Source: Pirellulales bacterium
GTDB lineage: Bacteria; Planctomycetota; Planctomycetia; Pirellulales; Thermoguttaceae
Length of the DNA stretch: 38,276 nt
NCBI GenBank assembly: GCA_016936015.1
Contig: JAFGPV010000079.1
Coordinates: forward strand, 1 to 38,276
Direction of reading: 5' to 3'
The translations under genes and the position numbers were made by a program. The notes below the pieces were generated by a model, which saw nothing but the letters and a program-made list of their open reading frames with translations, made no database searches and was not told where the DNA came from. Below are positions 26,601 to 35,553 of this stretch, piece after piece (position 1 is the first letter of the stretch; every line of letters begins with the position of its first letter).

Positions 26601-28624
26601 CGTTGACGGTCAATTTGGACACCATGATCGGTCTCAACTACACCGCCGAGGCGAATCTGATTTTGAATCATTCCACCTTCAAGATGGCCGGCTCCATCTA
26701 TGCCGGTTGGGACGTGGCAAATTACGGCAATAACTCCGGGAAAACCTTTCAGAACACGACCAACATTACGCTCAACAATTCGACGATTGAAACGAACGGC
26801 TTCGTCTGGCTGGCCGAGTCGGCGGGCGTCGACAATGCGGGCAATCCCACGGCCGCGACCATGACGCTCAACGGCGCTTCCACATTGGACGTCGGCGACA
26901 CGTCGGGACAAGGGCTGTCCGTCGGCGACATCGGCCTGGGCATCCTCCGGGTCAACGACACCAGCCGGGTCATCGCCAATCAATCCCTGACCGTCGGCTG
27001 GAGCGGCCACGGCTATATGACGCTCAGCAATTCGAGCAACGTCGTCCAGGCTTACGAGGCCAATACTAATCCGGATGGTTATGCCAGCAGCATGGTCCGC
27101 CTCGGAAGAGGCGCCGGATCCGTCGGCATGTTGACCGTCGAGGACAACGCCTCCATCCTGATGGGCGATCTCTACATTGGTCAAAGCGGCGCCGGCGCCC
27201 TCTATATCAAGGACAACGCGTCCGTCACCGTTCAGGAAGCCATTCAAGATCCCTTGTATATTGCACGCAACGCCGGCTCCATCGGACTGCTCGACGTCTC
27301 GGGCGGAACCCTCGCCACCGGAGATTCGGCGTGGGCCATTAGCATCATCGCCGGTTGGTGGGACGGCTCGACCCCCGCTTACGTCAACGTCCGCGGCAAC
27401 GGCTTGATCAATTGTGGGGATGCCTACGGGTCGCTGATCGTCAACGGCGGAGGCGTACTCAACATTGGCGCCGCAGGCGATGGAACTCCCGGCGGCACCC
27501 TGCAAACTGCCGTCATCAACAACAACGGCGGCGCCGTTAACTTCCACGGCGGCACCTTGAAAGCCACGCCCGGTACGGCTTCCGCTACAGATTTCATCAT
27601 CACCGGGAACGTCAATATCTATTCCGATTACGGTTCTGCCGAACAGAGCAACGCGAAGATCGACACCAACGGTCAAGACATCACCATTAACCAAATGCTG
27701 CTCGATCCGAACGACGCCGGCGGGCAAGGCATCTCCGCCATCGCCCTGACCACCTCCGGTTCAGGATACATCCAGCCGCCGATCGTCCAGATCAGCGGCG
27801 GCGGCACCGGCGCCACCGCCGTCGCCGTGATGAATTCCACCTATCCCGATCAGATCGATCATATCCAGATCACCAATCCGGGAACCGGCTACGGAGCCGG
27901 CGGAGAGACCGTCACCCTCATCGGCGACGTCACCGGCAGCGGCGCTTCCGCCGCCACGACGGGCACGATCTCCTACGCGGCGAACGTCTCCGGCGGTCTG
28001 ACGAAACTTGGGACGGGCAAACTCACCCTGACTGCGGCCAATACCTACACAGGCCCCACGATCGTCTCCGAAGGAACCCTCAGCGTCGCTTCCATTTTAA
28101 GCGGCGGTACGGCCAGTCCTCTCGGCGCCTCGGGCAGCGCCTCCGCCAATCTGGTCCTGGACGGCGGGACGCTGCAATACACCGGCGCCTCGGCCACCAC
28201 CGACCGCGGTTTCACGCTCGGTCCGGACGACGGCGCCGTGGAAATCAATAATGGCTCGGCCAACCTCGCCTTTTCCGGCAACGTTGTCGGCGACGGATTG
28301 ATCAAGACGGGTCCCGGCACCCTGACCTTGACCGGCGGTCTGACCTATACGGGCACGACCGACGTGCAGGCGGGACTCTTGCAGATCAACAGCACCGCCG
28401 CCCCCGTGGTGCTGTCCGAGATTATTTCATCCACCAATAACGGAGACTTGAGCGTCGGCGCCGGCGTCTCGCTGACGACTACCAGCATCCAAGTCAACAC
28501 CTTGTCCATCGGCGCAGGAAGCAGCGCGGCCTCGGCCGCTCCCGTTCCCGAACCGAACTCCTTCCTACTTTTGGCTTTAGCCGGCGCGGGCATCCTACTG
28601 GCTGCCCGGAAGCGAATAACCTAA
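23627..28624 (+). CDS. Giant PEP-CTERM protein with autotransporter-associated beta-strand repeats
   Basis: A 1665-residue secreted protein. The signal peptide is LKWFLFGIAALAAGITSLEA. The long body is made of short Gly/Asn/Thr-rich beta turns. Classic autotransporter-associated (PATR-like) repeats of the form GxGTLTL-NTYTG-T-V-GTL occur at about residues 468, 813, 913, 1456 and 1558. A stretch at about 1373-1446 has GSGYIQPP, SGGGTGATA and NPGTGYGAGG, a small repeated module seen in similar proteins. The C-terminus is VPEPNSFLLLALAGAGILL plus a basic end, a PEP-CTERM signal; there is no beta-barrel. It is probably a surface beta-helix adhesin or matrix protein. The ATG has a GAAAGGA site; a frame extension to 23576 is not used. 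Confidence 0.88.
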   Translation: MNPVLKWFLFGIAALAAGITSLEAADWTGSLGSPDYFSDPANWDTSAIPQPGETVNINVNDASDPAVVTTGDFVNTLSGINVGGAVLQDGGTLDFTDVLLIGSTTSNGTDTGVYTMTGGTLHYVGFASYYWYQLGLYGAPTSVATMEMSGTGANAAKVIIDNGALAIGSNSIGNLVMHGDSSIVSTTGFAAGVNTGEAHITMDGNASFDVLANNGTMSLLGQQPGTTSTLTLTGNASFRLHTGVLSVGNQGGAASITLGTYGGADNPSLTLSDGWITLGGRGYDVENPPGSGTWEHHSDATQTVVDVTMNTGTFTIRGNDIYGTGLDMASWNAKTTWTQNGGTFVTNKPVYMAVHQDAYDAPHTNEATLNLNGGTFQAAWFNTAQADQGANTNVATINFNGGRLQSIGGIYGQGPVDTQSFIVSNGGTLNLNVQEGGAVIDSKCFNISLDSSPLEHDTGTPDGGLHKWGRKGTLRLANGVNTYTGETVVHEGRLSVISGTTLVSPSITVESRGILGGNAANLPPTTVEAAGTISPGDPKNFDVSAIDVVNSLSISELTLDNNARLYIESDGSVNDLLTLGTAPIQPGGGPAIVDVWFQYQFAYSFFSSTIMQWSWHSGETAPTLLPAVDGVSTSELGLVYTAGDDYTLSRVDMTLNDLSSTQHWVGPTSAWSAAANWVETTPPNGDTDRAFFIGGTFGSTDPHTVNLDAGLGAGVDVTLSSLVFDDYSFGYTLSTDAGKKLFMKSSLAENARISVQAGSHTLAAPLDVVLMNPTRLDVFDPSGFNNSELDILGAISDTSGSSGPSCGLTVQGGGVVKLLNPANTYAGPTVMKEASTLEVAWISAADQASSLGQPGNTSADYLVIDGTFRYTGATTTTNRGFTFAGIGGDVFDVTDSDANLTFTGPIQNESVTMFKKTGPGTLTLACSGEVNLPPCDLLVSAGTLVLANGVYQKDNMQSLLPPSEASTHANYGWTVVGFDDDLDATMQLDNASLTVNLDTMIGLNYTAEANLILNHSTFKMAGSIYAGWDVANYGNNSGKTFQNTTNITLNNSTIETNGFVWLAESAGVDNAGNPTAATMTLNGASTLDVGDTSGQGLSVGDIGLGILRVNDTSRVIANQSLTVGWSGHGYMTLSNSSNVVQAYEANTNPDGYASSMVRLGRGAGSVGMLTVEDNASILMGDLYIGQSGAGALYIKDNASVTVQEAIQDPLYIARNAGSIGLLDVSGGTLATGDSAWAISIIAGWWDGSTPAYVNVRGNGLINCGDAYGSLIVNGGGVLNIGAAGDGTPGGTLQTAVINNNGGAVNFHGGTLKATPGTASATDFIITGNVNIYSDYGSAEQSNAKIDTNGQDITINQMLLDPNDAGGQGISAIALTTSGSGYIQPPIVQISGGGTGATAVAVMNSTYPDQIDHIQITNPGTGYGAGGETVTLIGDVTGSGASAATTGTISYAANVSGGLTKLGTGKLTLTAANTYTGPTIVSEGTLSVASILSGGTASPLGASGSASANLVLDGGTLQYTGASATTDRGFTLGPDDGAVEINNGSANLAFSGNVVGDGLIKTGPGTLTLTGGLTYTGTTDVQAGLLQINSTAAPVVLSEIISSTNNGDLSVGAGVSLTTTSIQVNTLSIGAGSSAASAAPVPEPNSFLLLALAGAGILLAARKRIT

Positions 28625-28684
28625 AGGTTTGAAAAACGTACTGCTTTTTCGCTATATAAAAAAAGCGGAGCCCACCACATTGAA

Positions 28685-28718
28685 GCTCTGCCTGCCGATG
28701 CAAATCGGCAGGCAGAGC
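28685..28718 (+). terminator. Terminator-like hairpin after the giant gene
   Basis: GCTCTGCCTGCCGAT (28685-28699) and ATCGGCAGGCAGAGC (28704-28718) form a perfect 15-bp stem with a GCAA tetraloop, 60 bp past the stop codon at 28624. There is no T-run after it, so it may work as a strong pause or an RNA-stabilising end. Confidence 0.5.
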
Positions 28719-28959
28719 GGTTATGACCCTCGAATGAAAAGCCTTTGCGCCGGTTCGCCAGGTTTTTGGACTTTATGGTTTTGCAGTGGGTCAATCAGGT
28801 CTTTCGGCTGCTGGCCGAGCGGCAGGGCTTGGCCGCGTTACTCAGGGCTACTTGATTTCCATAGTCAGCGGACATATGTACCAAATTCTTTCGTTGTCTG
28901 TCTTTGGCTGTCATCAGATGACAAGATGAGGGGGGGGCAGATTCCTGACTATCAAACGC

Positions 28960-28986
28960 AAAACCCCTTGCAGTGCAAGGGGTTTT
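28960..28986. terminator. 27-bp palindromic, bidirectional terminator
   Basis: AAAACCCCTTGCA (28960-28972) and TGCAAGGGGTTTT (28974-28986) are perfect complements, giving a GC-rich stem with an A/T tract on each side. It sits 26 bp beyond the 3' end of the tRNA-Ser fragment on the minus strand and is probably the old terminator of that tRNA. Confidence 0.7.
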
Positions 28987-29012
28987 GTCACGATTTGTCG
29001 TTCCTTGTCAAG

Positions 29013-29065
29013 CGGAGGGCAAGGGATTCGAACCCTCAACCGGTTGCCCGGCACCTGATTTCGAG
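29013..29065 (-). tRNA. 3' half of tRNA-Ser(CGA), 5' half missing
   Basis: Read on the minus strand, the sequence starts in the anticodon loop CTCGAAA (anticodon CGA at 29064-29062), continues with the 3' anticodon strand TCAGG, a serine-type long variable arm (GCCGG-GCAA-CCGGT), a T-arm with loop TTCGAAT and the acceptor strand GCCCTCC plus discriminator G, with no encoded CCA. The expected 5' anticodon strand CCTGA is CGACA here, and no matching GGAGGGC acceptor strand or D-arm lies upstream. It is therefore a partial tRNA, as left where a tRNA-targeting integrase recombined. Confidence 0.8.
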
Positions 29066-29467
29066 TGTCGATATACGATTGTCCATGTAAGTCTTTTGTG
29101 CCCTATCTCGTACACGGTTGCGTAGTTGGGGCACGGGCCAAATTCTACGAATGTCTGCAACGTCCGCCAACATTTTTCCCGTGGCTACATATTGGCTACA
29201 AGTAGGCCTTGGAAGTGTTGTTTCGCCCGTGTTGGCCATATAGAAAAAGTTGGTCGATGACCCATCAACGAGAAAGACGCCCGCGTGCGGGCGTCGTGGG
29301 GGGAACGTCGCGGGAGAGGCATTCTCTCCTCCGTAAACTCGGTTGTTATCACTGCCGATAGAGACACAAAATCACTTTAAGCGGCATGTTGATTATGCAC
29401 TGACAGAGGGGTACAATGGGGTTCTTTGGAGCTGCGTAGTGATGCTTTTCAAATTTGCCTCGTATTT

Positions 29468-29626
29468 CTACACCACGTCGAGATCATCACCATCACCGGC
29501 CGTAGCTACCAGCTCCGCAATCCAGGCGGAATAGACGGCCAACCTGCCGCAAACGATCAACCCTCCAAAGAGAGGAGAAACAAGCGGTCCCGGCGAGAGT
29601 CCACAGAATCCCCAACGGCGGAATAG
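29468..29626 (+). pseudogene. Fragment resembling the C-terminus of IS21 IstB ATPase
   Basis: The translation reads LHHVEIITITGRSYQLRNPG, which resembles the C-terminal end of IstB helper ATPases (pattern LxHHxxVLTIxGxSYRLKN), followed by a basic Ser/Arg-rich tail to a stop at 29626. The ATPase domain and the rest of the insertion sequence are absent, and DNA upstream of 29468 does not continue the family. It is most likely a decayed transposition gene. The match is by recollection and short, so moderate doubt remains. Confidence 0.45.
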
Positions 29627-29907
29627 GGAGGCACTTGCCAATCCTACGAAGGATCAGTTACAAAGGCATAAACACCAACTGTCCGGTTTTGAAACGCCTC
29701 CCGGTGGCTGGTTTTGAAGCGCCCAGTGACACCAAGGTTCATGGGATAAACTTCATACCTCATAAAATAGGGGCTGCGAACATCAACCTTGGGTTGCTGA
29801 AAGGGCCAACTCGGCCGACGGGAGAGGAGACCCTTTCCCGCCGGATGAGTCGGCCGGTTCAACCAGGTGTCAATCAAATCCCCTTCTCTGTTCCGGAGAA
29901 TGTAGGT

Positions 29908-32900
29908 TTACTTGGAGCGAACCTTTCGCCAACCGGCAAAACCGACCAAGCCGATCAGCAGCAGGATCCACGTGCCGGGCTCTGGAACCGGCGCGACGGC
30001 GGTCGTTCCGCCGCCCCCACCAATCACCAGAGTCCCTTGCGTGATGCTGCTCGCCGTGAGTGACGCGGAACCGAGCACCGTGGTTGTGCCGGTCCCCGTG
30101 ATCACACCCACGGTATGGGCGCCGCTGGTGACTTCCAGATCGGCTTCGTTGGTGATCAACGAATCGGGATCGATATCGCCGCCGGCGACCAGTTCCAGCG
30201 TACCGGTATACACATGAGTATCGCCCTCGTAGGTGTTCGCGCCGCTGAGGATCAGTCGGCCGATGTCATTAAGGGACAGGCCACCGGTTCCCGAGAGGCT
30301 GCCGCCGAGGGTCAGTGTCGACTCATTTCCCACGATGACGATCAGATTATCGTTCAGGACACCGTCGCCATCGAGTTCCCCGTCGCCGGACCGATTATGG
30401 ATGATACCGACCAAATCCACGGTCATCGGCTTGGTTTGGGCAACCGTGCTGTCGACCAGGGACAACGTTCCGCCATTGAGCCACAGATTGCCGGTGGCGC
30501 CGAGATCGGTGTTGCCCGAGAGGGCCAGCGAGCCTTGCATCACGGTGACGTCGCCTAGGTTGGTCGTGCCCAAATCACCCAGGGTGACTTCGCAAATGCC
30601 GGCTTTGGTCAGGGCGTGCCCGTTGCCGTGCAAGTAGCCGGGAGCCCAGTTGCTGCCGGGCAGCGGATTGCCTTCAATCGACCAGTTGTTCGTTCCGCCG
30701 ATGGTCGCGTCGCCGGTCAGCGTGACGTAATACAGATAGGGATTGATGCCCGAAGATTGGGCCGCGTGGTTGTTGACGATGGCGCCGTCGCCGGAGGCGC
30801 CGGTCCCCTGCAAACTAACGTACTTCCGGCGTTGCGTATAGAAGCCGTACATGTCTAAAGTGCCGCCGTCGATCACGATGTCCCCGCCATCGTTGCCCAA
30901 GCCCCGGCTTTTGGTGGGCCTCACGGTGCCACCGAAGATCGATACCGTGCCGTTGAAATCGTTGGCCGTGGCGATGGTCAGCCGGCCGGCCCCTTGTTTG
31001 ACGATACCCGTGTCGCTGGAAATTTTTCCTGCTCCCTCGATCGTGTAGTCCAGATCGGAGTCCACCGTGATCAAGGCGGGATAGACGGTGGCGGTGAGGT
31101 TGACCGTCCTGGCCACGTCGGGGACGGAGTCGTCGAAGGTGACGAAATCGGCCTGGTAGAAGGCTTCGGGGTTGTCCACGTTGTCTTTCCAATTATATTG
31201 GCCAATCACATCCCAGTCGGCCGTGTCGCCCGTCGCCGTCCAAGTCAAGCTTTTATTCGTTTGGTAGCCGACGTGCAATTTCAACTCCCCCGGAGTGGAG
31301 GTATCCAGGGATAAGTCGTACCGCGTGTAAGAGTAGCCCAAGGTGAAAAACGAGGAAGTCGAAAAATCGTTGGCGGCGGTCAAAAGGGTGTAATCCACGT
31401 TGGTTTCAAGCGACGTTCCGGGAATGATGACGACTTGTGCAGAGGACATGGTCACATTGCCGGTCACGACGATTTTGTCGTTTTGGGCACTGGCGTCGTC
31501 ATCGGCGAGTTTGAACTGGAGGGTAGGAAAGCTGGTGTAGTCGAAGTCCACGTCACCCTGAACGGTCATCGTGCCGCCGGGGAGGTTTTGTTCCGAAGGG
31601 GTTCCGGTGCCGCTTGGGGAGATGTAGGGGGAAGCGTACGGCCCCGTGAGCGTGGTTACTTTCACGGTGCCGCTGCCGATGAGAACCTGGGATGATCCCA
31701 ACTGAAGTGTGGTCAACGCCGAGGCGTCGAGCACGGCGGCGGATTCGACAGTGATCGCGGAAGAATCCATGATCGATCCGGAGCCGGTCAGTTTCAAGGT
31801 GCTGTCGGAAAGGACGTTTGTGGGGCCCGTGTAGGTGTTGACATTGGAGAAGGTCCATTCACCGCTGACGATGTTGACATTGGTCCAATTGCAATCCGTC
31901 AGGCAGGTGATCGCCCCCGAGACCTCACCCTTGCCGGGTCCGAGGAGCCGGAGGGTGCAGGAGGCGTTGGGCCTCTCGCAAACCACATCGCCTGAGATAG
32001 TCAGTAAATCACCGCCTCCCGTTCCGGCGGAACTAATGGTGTATACGCTGCCCCCCCCGCCCGTGCCCGTGCCGATGGTTCCCGTCAAGGTGTTGTTGCC
32101 GCTAAGGCTCTCAATGTGCGGCGCATAGACGGCCGAGACGAGCGCATAGTTGCCGCGGGGTTGCAATTCGAAGTTCTCCGCCACGGAGATGTCGCCGGTC
32201 AGGGCAACGCATGGGAAACCGACCGAGTTGTTGATGACGGTCTTGCCGTCTGCGGTGCCCAATCCCGTGCCGTTCGAGAGGACGACCGTGCCTCCGTAAA
32301 CCCAGGTATCGCCGGTGTACGTATTGTCACCCGACACGTTGTACACCGTGTCGCGGAAGTTGTAACTGGTGGAACCGTATCGGACGGCCTCGCTACTTAA
32401 GCCGGTGCCGACGATGTCCCTCGTAACGTCCATCGTTCCTTGGCGGTAGAAATGCAAGGTTCCGTTGTCGCCGAGCGTGATGTCGCCCGTTCCGCCCAAG
32501 GAGCCGGTCATGCCGCCCTTGCCGACGGCCAATCGGCCGGAGGTGATGGTGGTGGCGCCGGTATAATTATTGTTGTCGGAGACCAAATAGACGACTCCCG
32601 CGGCGGTGTAGCCCGGAATATTGTCCCGGTTCAAATTGCCGTCGCCGGTCAGGGGGCCGTTGAGCGTCAGCGTATCGTCGTTGCTCAGGAGGGTAAGATT
32701 TCCGTTCATGGTGATGGTGGAATCCACCGTGTTGCTGCCATGCCAGCCGGCGACCTGGCCGCCCGTGGCATCAATCACGATCGGCTTCTCATGGGTGGCG
32801 CTGGTATTGTAGAAGCTGAGGATGGCGTTGTTGGCGACCGTCACGGTTTTGGTCTGATCGCCCATGGTCGAGTCTGCATCGAAAGTCAAATTTCCTTCGT

Positions 32901-35553
32901 TGACAAAGATGTCACCGAAATTCGTTTCACCGGCCTCGGAAATTTGGACGGTATTCGTGCCGACCTTGGTCAAGTCGTGGTGATTTCCCAGCAGTTGATG
33001 GTCGAGGCTCAATAGACCTTCTGTGCGGTCAATGGTGCCGGTTCCGCCGACGGTGGTGTCGTTGAGAAATTCGACGTGGTGGAGATCGGCGCGGTTGATA
33101 CCCGTATTGATCAGCGCGCCGTTGCCGCCGACGCCCGCGCCTTGGACGGTGATCGGCTCATCGTCGAAACCCATGCCGCCGCCGTCCAGCGTGGCGCCGT
33201 CTTCCACGACGGTGCCGGCAGTGGCGTCGCCCAGCGCGGCGTTGTTGCCGGCCTTGAGGGTGCCCGAAACCACGGTGATGGGTCCGGTGAAGCCCGTGCT
33301 CATTCCGGAAAGCGTCAGGACGTTGGTCCCTTCCTTCCGCAGGCTGCCCGAGCCGCTGATGGCGTCGGGCAGTTCGGAGTCGACGCCTTGATTGAACACA
33401 ATCGTGCCGGCGGTGAGCTGAATTCCGCCGAAGGTGTTGGGGCCGTCGTTGGCGATCGTCAAGGTCGCGGCGCCTTCCTTGGTCAATCCGCCGGAACTGT
33501 CCACGGCGCCAGTGCCGCCAAAGGTGTAATCCTTGGTAGGATTATTTACGGTGACCGTAGCGGGCGCCACGGTTCCCTCGATATCGACCGCGGGAGAATT
33601 GGAGCCGGAGTCGTTGAAGACGACGAAGTCGCCGTTGTAGAACTTATCTGCTCCCAATCCATCGTTCCAATTCTGGACGGTATGGTTCCACTTGTTGGCA
33701 GACCCATCACCGACCCAAGTCAAATGCTTGGGATCCTCGCCGGTCACGACAAGGTTGATTTGATGGTCCACCGAGTCGTCCAGCGCGAAGTTCTGCCGGC
33801 TGCCTCCGGAGGAGACGCCCGTCAAAGTGAGATAGGAAACACTGCCGACACCGCTGAGGAGGCTTCCGGTGTAGTTGATCAACCGGTAGGTGTCCGTCGT
33901 CAATGAGCCTTCAAGCATGTGGATGTCGATGGTTCCGCTCCACAGCGAGAGATTGTCCACGGAGATCAAATCGTTGACTCCGGAACCGGCGGTCACATCG
34001 TCACCGTCCAGATCGAACCGGAGGGTTCCACCGTTGACCGTGAGGTCGTTCTGCAAGGTGAGGGTTCCCGGGGTGGCGGAGAACGTGATTCCCGAACTGC
34101 TGGGGGTATCATCGGTATTGCCCGGCTCCAGGGTGGCGTCGGTGTTGATCGTGACGTTGCCGATAACCGTGCCGCTTCCGCTGAGCGTCGTGCCGATATA
34201 GGGAGTCAGCCCGCCCACGGCGGAGACGTCGAGGGTGCCGCCGCCGATGTGATAGGCCGACGCGGTGCCAATCGAACTCGTCGCATCCACGGTCACGGTG
34301 CCGCCGTTAACGACCAGCGGCCCGGTGAACGTATTGCCGGCGCCGTAGAGGGTCAAGGTTCCGCTGCCGTACTTCCGGATCGCAGCGACGCCGGATCCGC
34401 TTTCGATGATGTTCCCCTGCATACTGAAATCACCCGCGCCGCTGAAGTTGAGCACGCCCAAACCGGCGTTGTCCTGGTCCAGGTTGGGAGCAATTTCCAG
34501 CAGGCCGGAGGTGGATTCGAAGTTATAGTTCATGCCGTTGGGGCCCGGAGACAAAAACACGCTTTTTCCAATATGACTGGTATTTTCGACGTTCAAAACC
34601 TGGGCTGCGAGATTCGTATAATCACGGCCTTCCAGTGTGATCCTTCTGGCAAATGAAGAAGATGTGTTGGTTGCCAGCTCCAATCGGCCGGTATATTCAC
34701 CCCCCGGCAGGATGATGGAATTAGTATCAGTATTTCCCAAGGCTTGGATGTGATAAACACGAACGGCGCCCTCTTTGATGCTCATGTTCCTGTTACATAA
34801 AGTTGCCGAGCCATACGTGTTTCCGTTCAAGGTCAAGGTGCCAAGTCCATCCTTGTAGATAGTTCCGACATTTGCGTTATTCGACCACGTCCAGCGGCCG
34901 TCAACGGTGATATCGGTGTTCAACAAGAGGGTCGTGTTGCCGTAGCCTCCCTTGAGGTCGCCGGAAAAATATGCGGTCCCGGGTCCGTTGAAGGTGATCG
35001 TTCGATCGGCAACCGTACCGTAGCCGCAATACAGATACGAACCGCCATTTTGACCGTTGTCTTCTGTCTTAAAAGAAATTCCACCTCCGCCGCCGAGGCT
35101 GCCCAGATTGACGATCCCATTGCCAAACTTAATGGGCACGTAATAGGTTTGCGTGAAGGAACTGTTGTTGGTCCAAACAATATCTGACGATGAGGTCGTC
35201 GGGTAGCTGTTGAATTGGAGACTGTCGCTGGTGAGCGTAGTTCTCGTGAACGTATAAGCCGGAGCGGAAGCGTCAAACGTGCAGGATTTTGCAGTTTCAG
35301 CAGAAAGGTTGGCGTAGACCGTTGTATTTGAGCTTGAGCTAAAGAGCAAATCCTCAGCACCCACCGCTTCAGTTAAATCCGGAGAGCCTGTTGTTGTCCA
35401 CTGCCCATTGGTGGTCCAAACCGAGCCGGGCAAGCCGACGGCGTCCCAGGTCCAAGTGGCAGCGAAAACGCCTTGACAAGGGATCAGAAGGGAAAGCAAA
35501 CCGAGCAAAAAGGACATTCGCAAGAATTGACTTCTGCACGAGAAGCGGGTCAT
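29908..35553 (-). CDS. Giant PEP-CTERM protein with autotransporter-associated beta-strand repeats (1881 aa)
   Basis: The largest gene of the window. The signal peptide is MSFLLGLLSLLIPCQGVFA within the first 33 residues. The body is a long series of beta-solenoid-like repeats with many PATR-like units (GxLTKEGAATLTIAN, RKEGTNVLTLSG, VKQGAGRLTIATAN, LTKAGICEVTLGD and others). Repeated large modules start near TWTWDAVG, HLTWVGDGSANKWNH and SLTWTATGDTADWD, suggesting internal triplication of a domain that opens with a W-x-W or W-motif. The C-terminus is VPEPGTWILLLIGLVGFAGW plus KVRSK, a PEP-CTERM signal. The ATG at 35553 has a strong GGGAGG site, which rejects an upstream extension. No beta-barrel is present, so export is by Sec and exosortase, not by type V secretion. 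Confidence 0.88.
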   Translation of the reverse strand: MTRFSCRSQFLRMSFLLGLLSLLIPCQGVFAATWTWDAVGLPGSVWTTNGQWTTTGSPDLTEAVGAEDLLFSSSSNTTVYANLSAETAKSCTFDASAPAYTFTRTTLTSDSLQFNSYPTTSSSDIVWTNNSSFTQTYYVPIKFGNGIVNLGSLGGGGGISFKTEDNGQNGGSYLYCGYGTVADRTITFNGPGTAYFSGDLKGGYGNTTLLLNTDITVDGRWTWSNNANVGTIYKDGLGTLTLNGNTYGSATLCNRNMSIKEGAVRVYHIQALGNTDTNSIILPGGEYTGRLELATNTSSSFARRITLEGRDYTNLAAQVLNVENTSHIGKSVFLSPGPNGMNYNFESTSGLLEIAPNLDQDNAGLGVLNFSGAGDFSMQGNIIESGSGVAAIRKYGSGTLTLYGAGNTFTGPLVVNGGTVTVDATSSIGTASAYHIGGGTLDVSAVGGLTPYIGTTLSGSGTVIGNVTINTDATLEPGNTDDTPSSSGITFSATPGTLTLQNDLTVNGGTLRFDLDGDDVTAGSGVNDLISVDNLSLWSGTIDIHMLEGSLTTDTYRLINYTGSLLSGVGSVSYLTLTGVSSGGSRQNFALDDSVDHQINLVVTGEDPKHLTWVGDGSANKWNHTVQNWNDGLGADKFYNGDFVVFNDSGSNSPAVDIEGTVAPATVTVNNPTKDYTFGGTGAVDSSGGLTKEGAATLTIANDGPNTFGGIQLTAGTIVFNQGVDSELPDAISGSGSLRKEGTNVLTLSGMSTGFTGPITVVSGTLKAGNNAALGDATAGTVVEDGATLDGGGMGFDDEPITVQGAGVGGNGALINTGINRADLHHVEFLNDTTVGGTGTIDRTEGLLSLDHQLLGNHHDLTKVGTNTVQISEAGETNFGDIFVNEGNLTFDADSTMGDQTKTVTVANNAILSFYNTSATHEKPIVIDATGGQVAGWHGSNTVDSTITMNGNLTLLSNDDTLTLNGPLTGDGNLNRDNIPGYTAAGVVYLVSDNNNYTGATTITSGRLAVGKGGMTGSLGGTGDITLGDNGTLHFYRQGTMDVTRDIVGTGLSSEAVRYGSTSYNFRDTVYNVSGDNTYTGDTWVYGGTVVLSNGTGLGTADGKTVINNSVGFPCVALTGDISVAENFELQPRGNYALVSAVYAPHIESLSGNNTLTGTIGTGTGGGGSVYTISSAGTGGGDLLTISGDVVCERPNASCTLRLLGPGKGEVSGAITCLTDCNWTNVNIVSGEWTFSNVNTYTGPTNVLSDSTLKLTGSGSIMDSSAITVESAAVLDASALTTLQLGSSQVLIGSGTVKVTTLTGPYASPYISPSGTGTPSEQNLPGGTMTVQGDVDFDYTSFPTLQFKLADDDASAQNDKIVVTGNVTMSSAQVVIIPGTSLETNVDYTLLTAANDFSTSSFFTLGYSYTRYDLSLDTSTPGELKLHVGYQTNKSLTWTATGDTADWDVIGQYNWKDNVDNPEAFYQADFVTFDDSVPDVARTVNLTATVYPALITVDSDLDYTIEGAGKISSDTGIVKQGAGRLTIATANDFNGTVSIFGGTVRPTKSRGLGNDGGDIVIDGGTLDMYGFYTQRRKYVSLQGTGASGDGAIVNNHAAQSSGINPYLYYVTLTGDATIGGTNNWSIEGNPLPGSNWAPGYLHGNGHALTKAGICEVTLGDLGTTNLGDVTVMQGSLALSGNTDLGATGNLWLNGGTLSLVDSTVAQTKPMTVDLVGIIHNRSGDGELDGDGVLNDNLIVIVGNESTLTLGGSLSGTGGLSLNDIGRLILSGANTYEGDTHVYTGTLELVAGGDIDPDSLITNEADLEVTSGAHTVGVITGTGTTTVLGSASLTASSITQGTLVIGGGGGTTAVAPVPEPGTWILLLIGLVGFAGWRKVRSK

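Larger units (their letters stand above)
28625..29907. other. Integration-scar region between two convergent giant genes
   Basis: There is no intact gene in 1.3 kb. Contents, left to right: a 15-bp hairpin, an unassigned fragment near 28733-28850 reading as about 38 residues (DFMVLQWVNQVFRLLAERQG and flanks), a palindromic terminator, a 3' half tRNA-Ser, an unassigned stretch to 29460, an IstB-like fragment, and 280 bp of spacer. The mix suggests past insertion and deletion of mobile DNA. Confidence 0.6.

Noticed and set aside
28629-29090. 153-codon plus frame ending across the tRNA fragment
   Set aside because: Its RARDSNPQP segment is the typical accidental translation of a tRNA-Ser/Leu, so it is not a gene.
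29013-29140. A complete tRNA-Ser gene
   Set aside because: The 5' anticodon strand, D-arm and 5' acceptor strand are absent from the next 300 bases.
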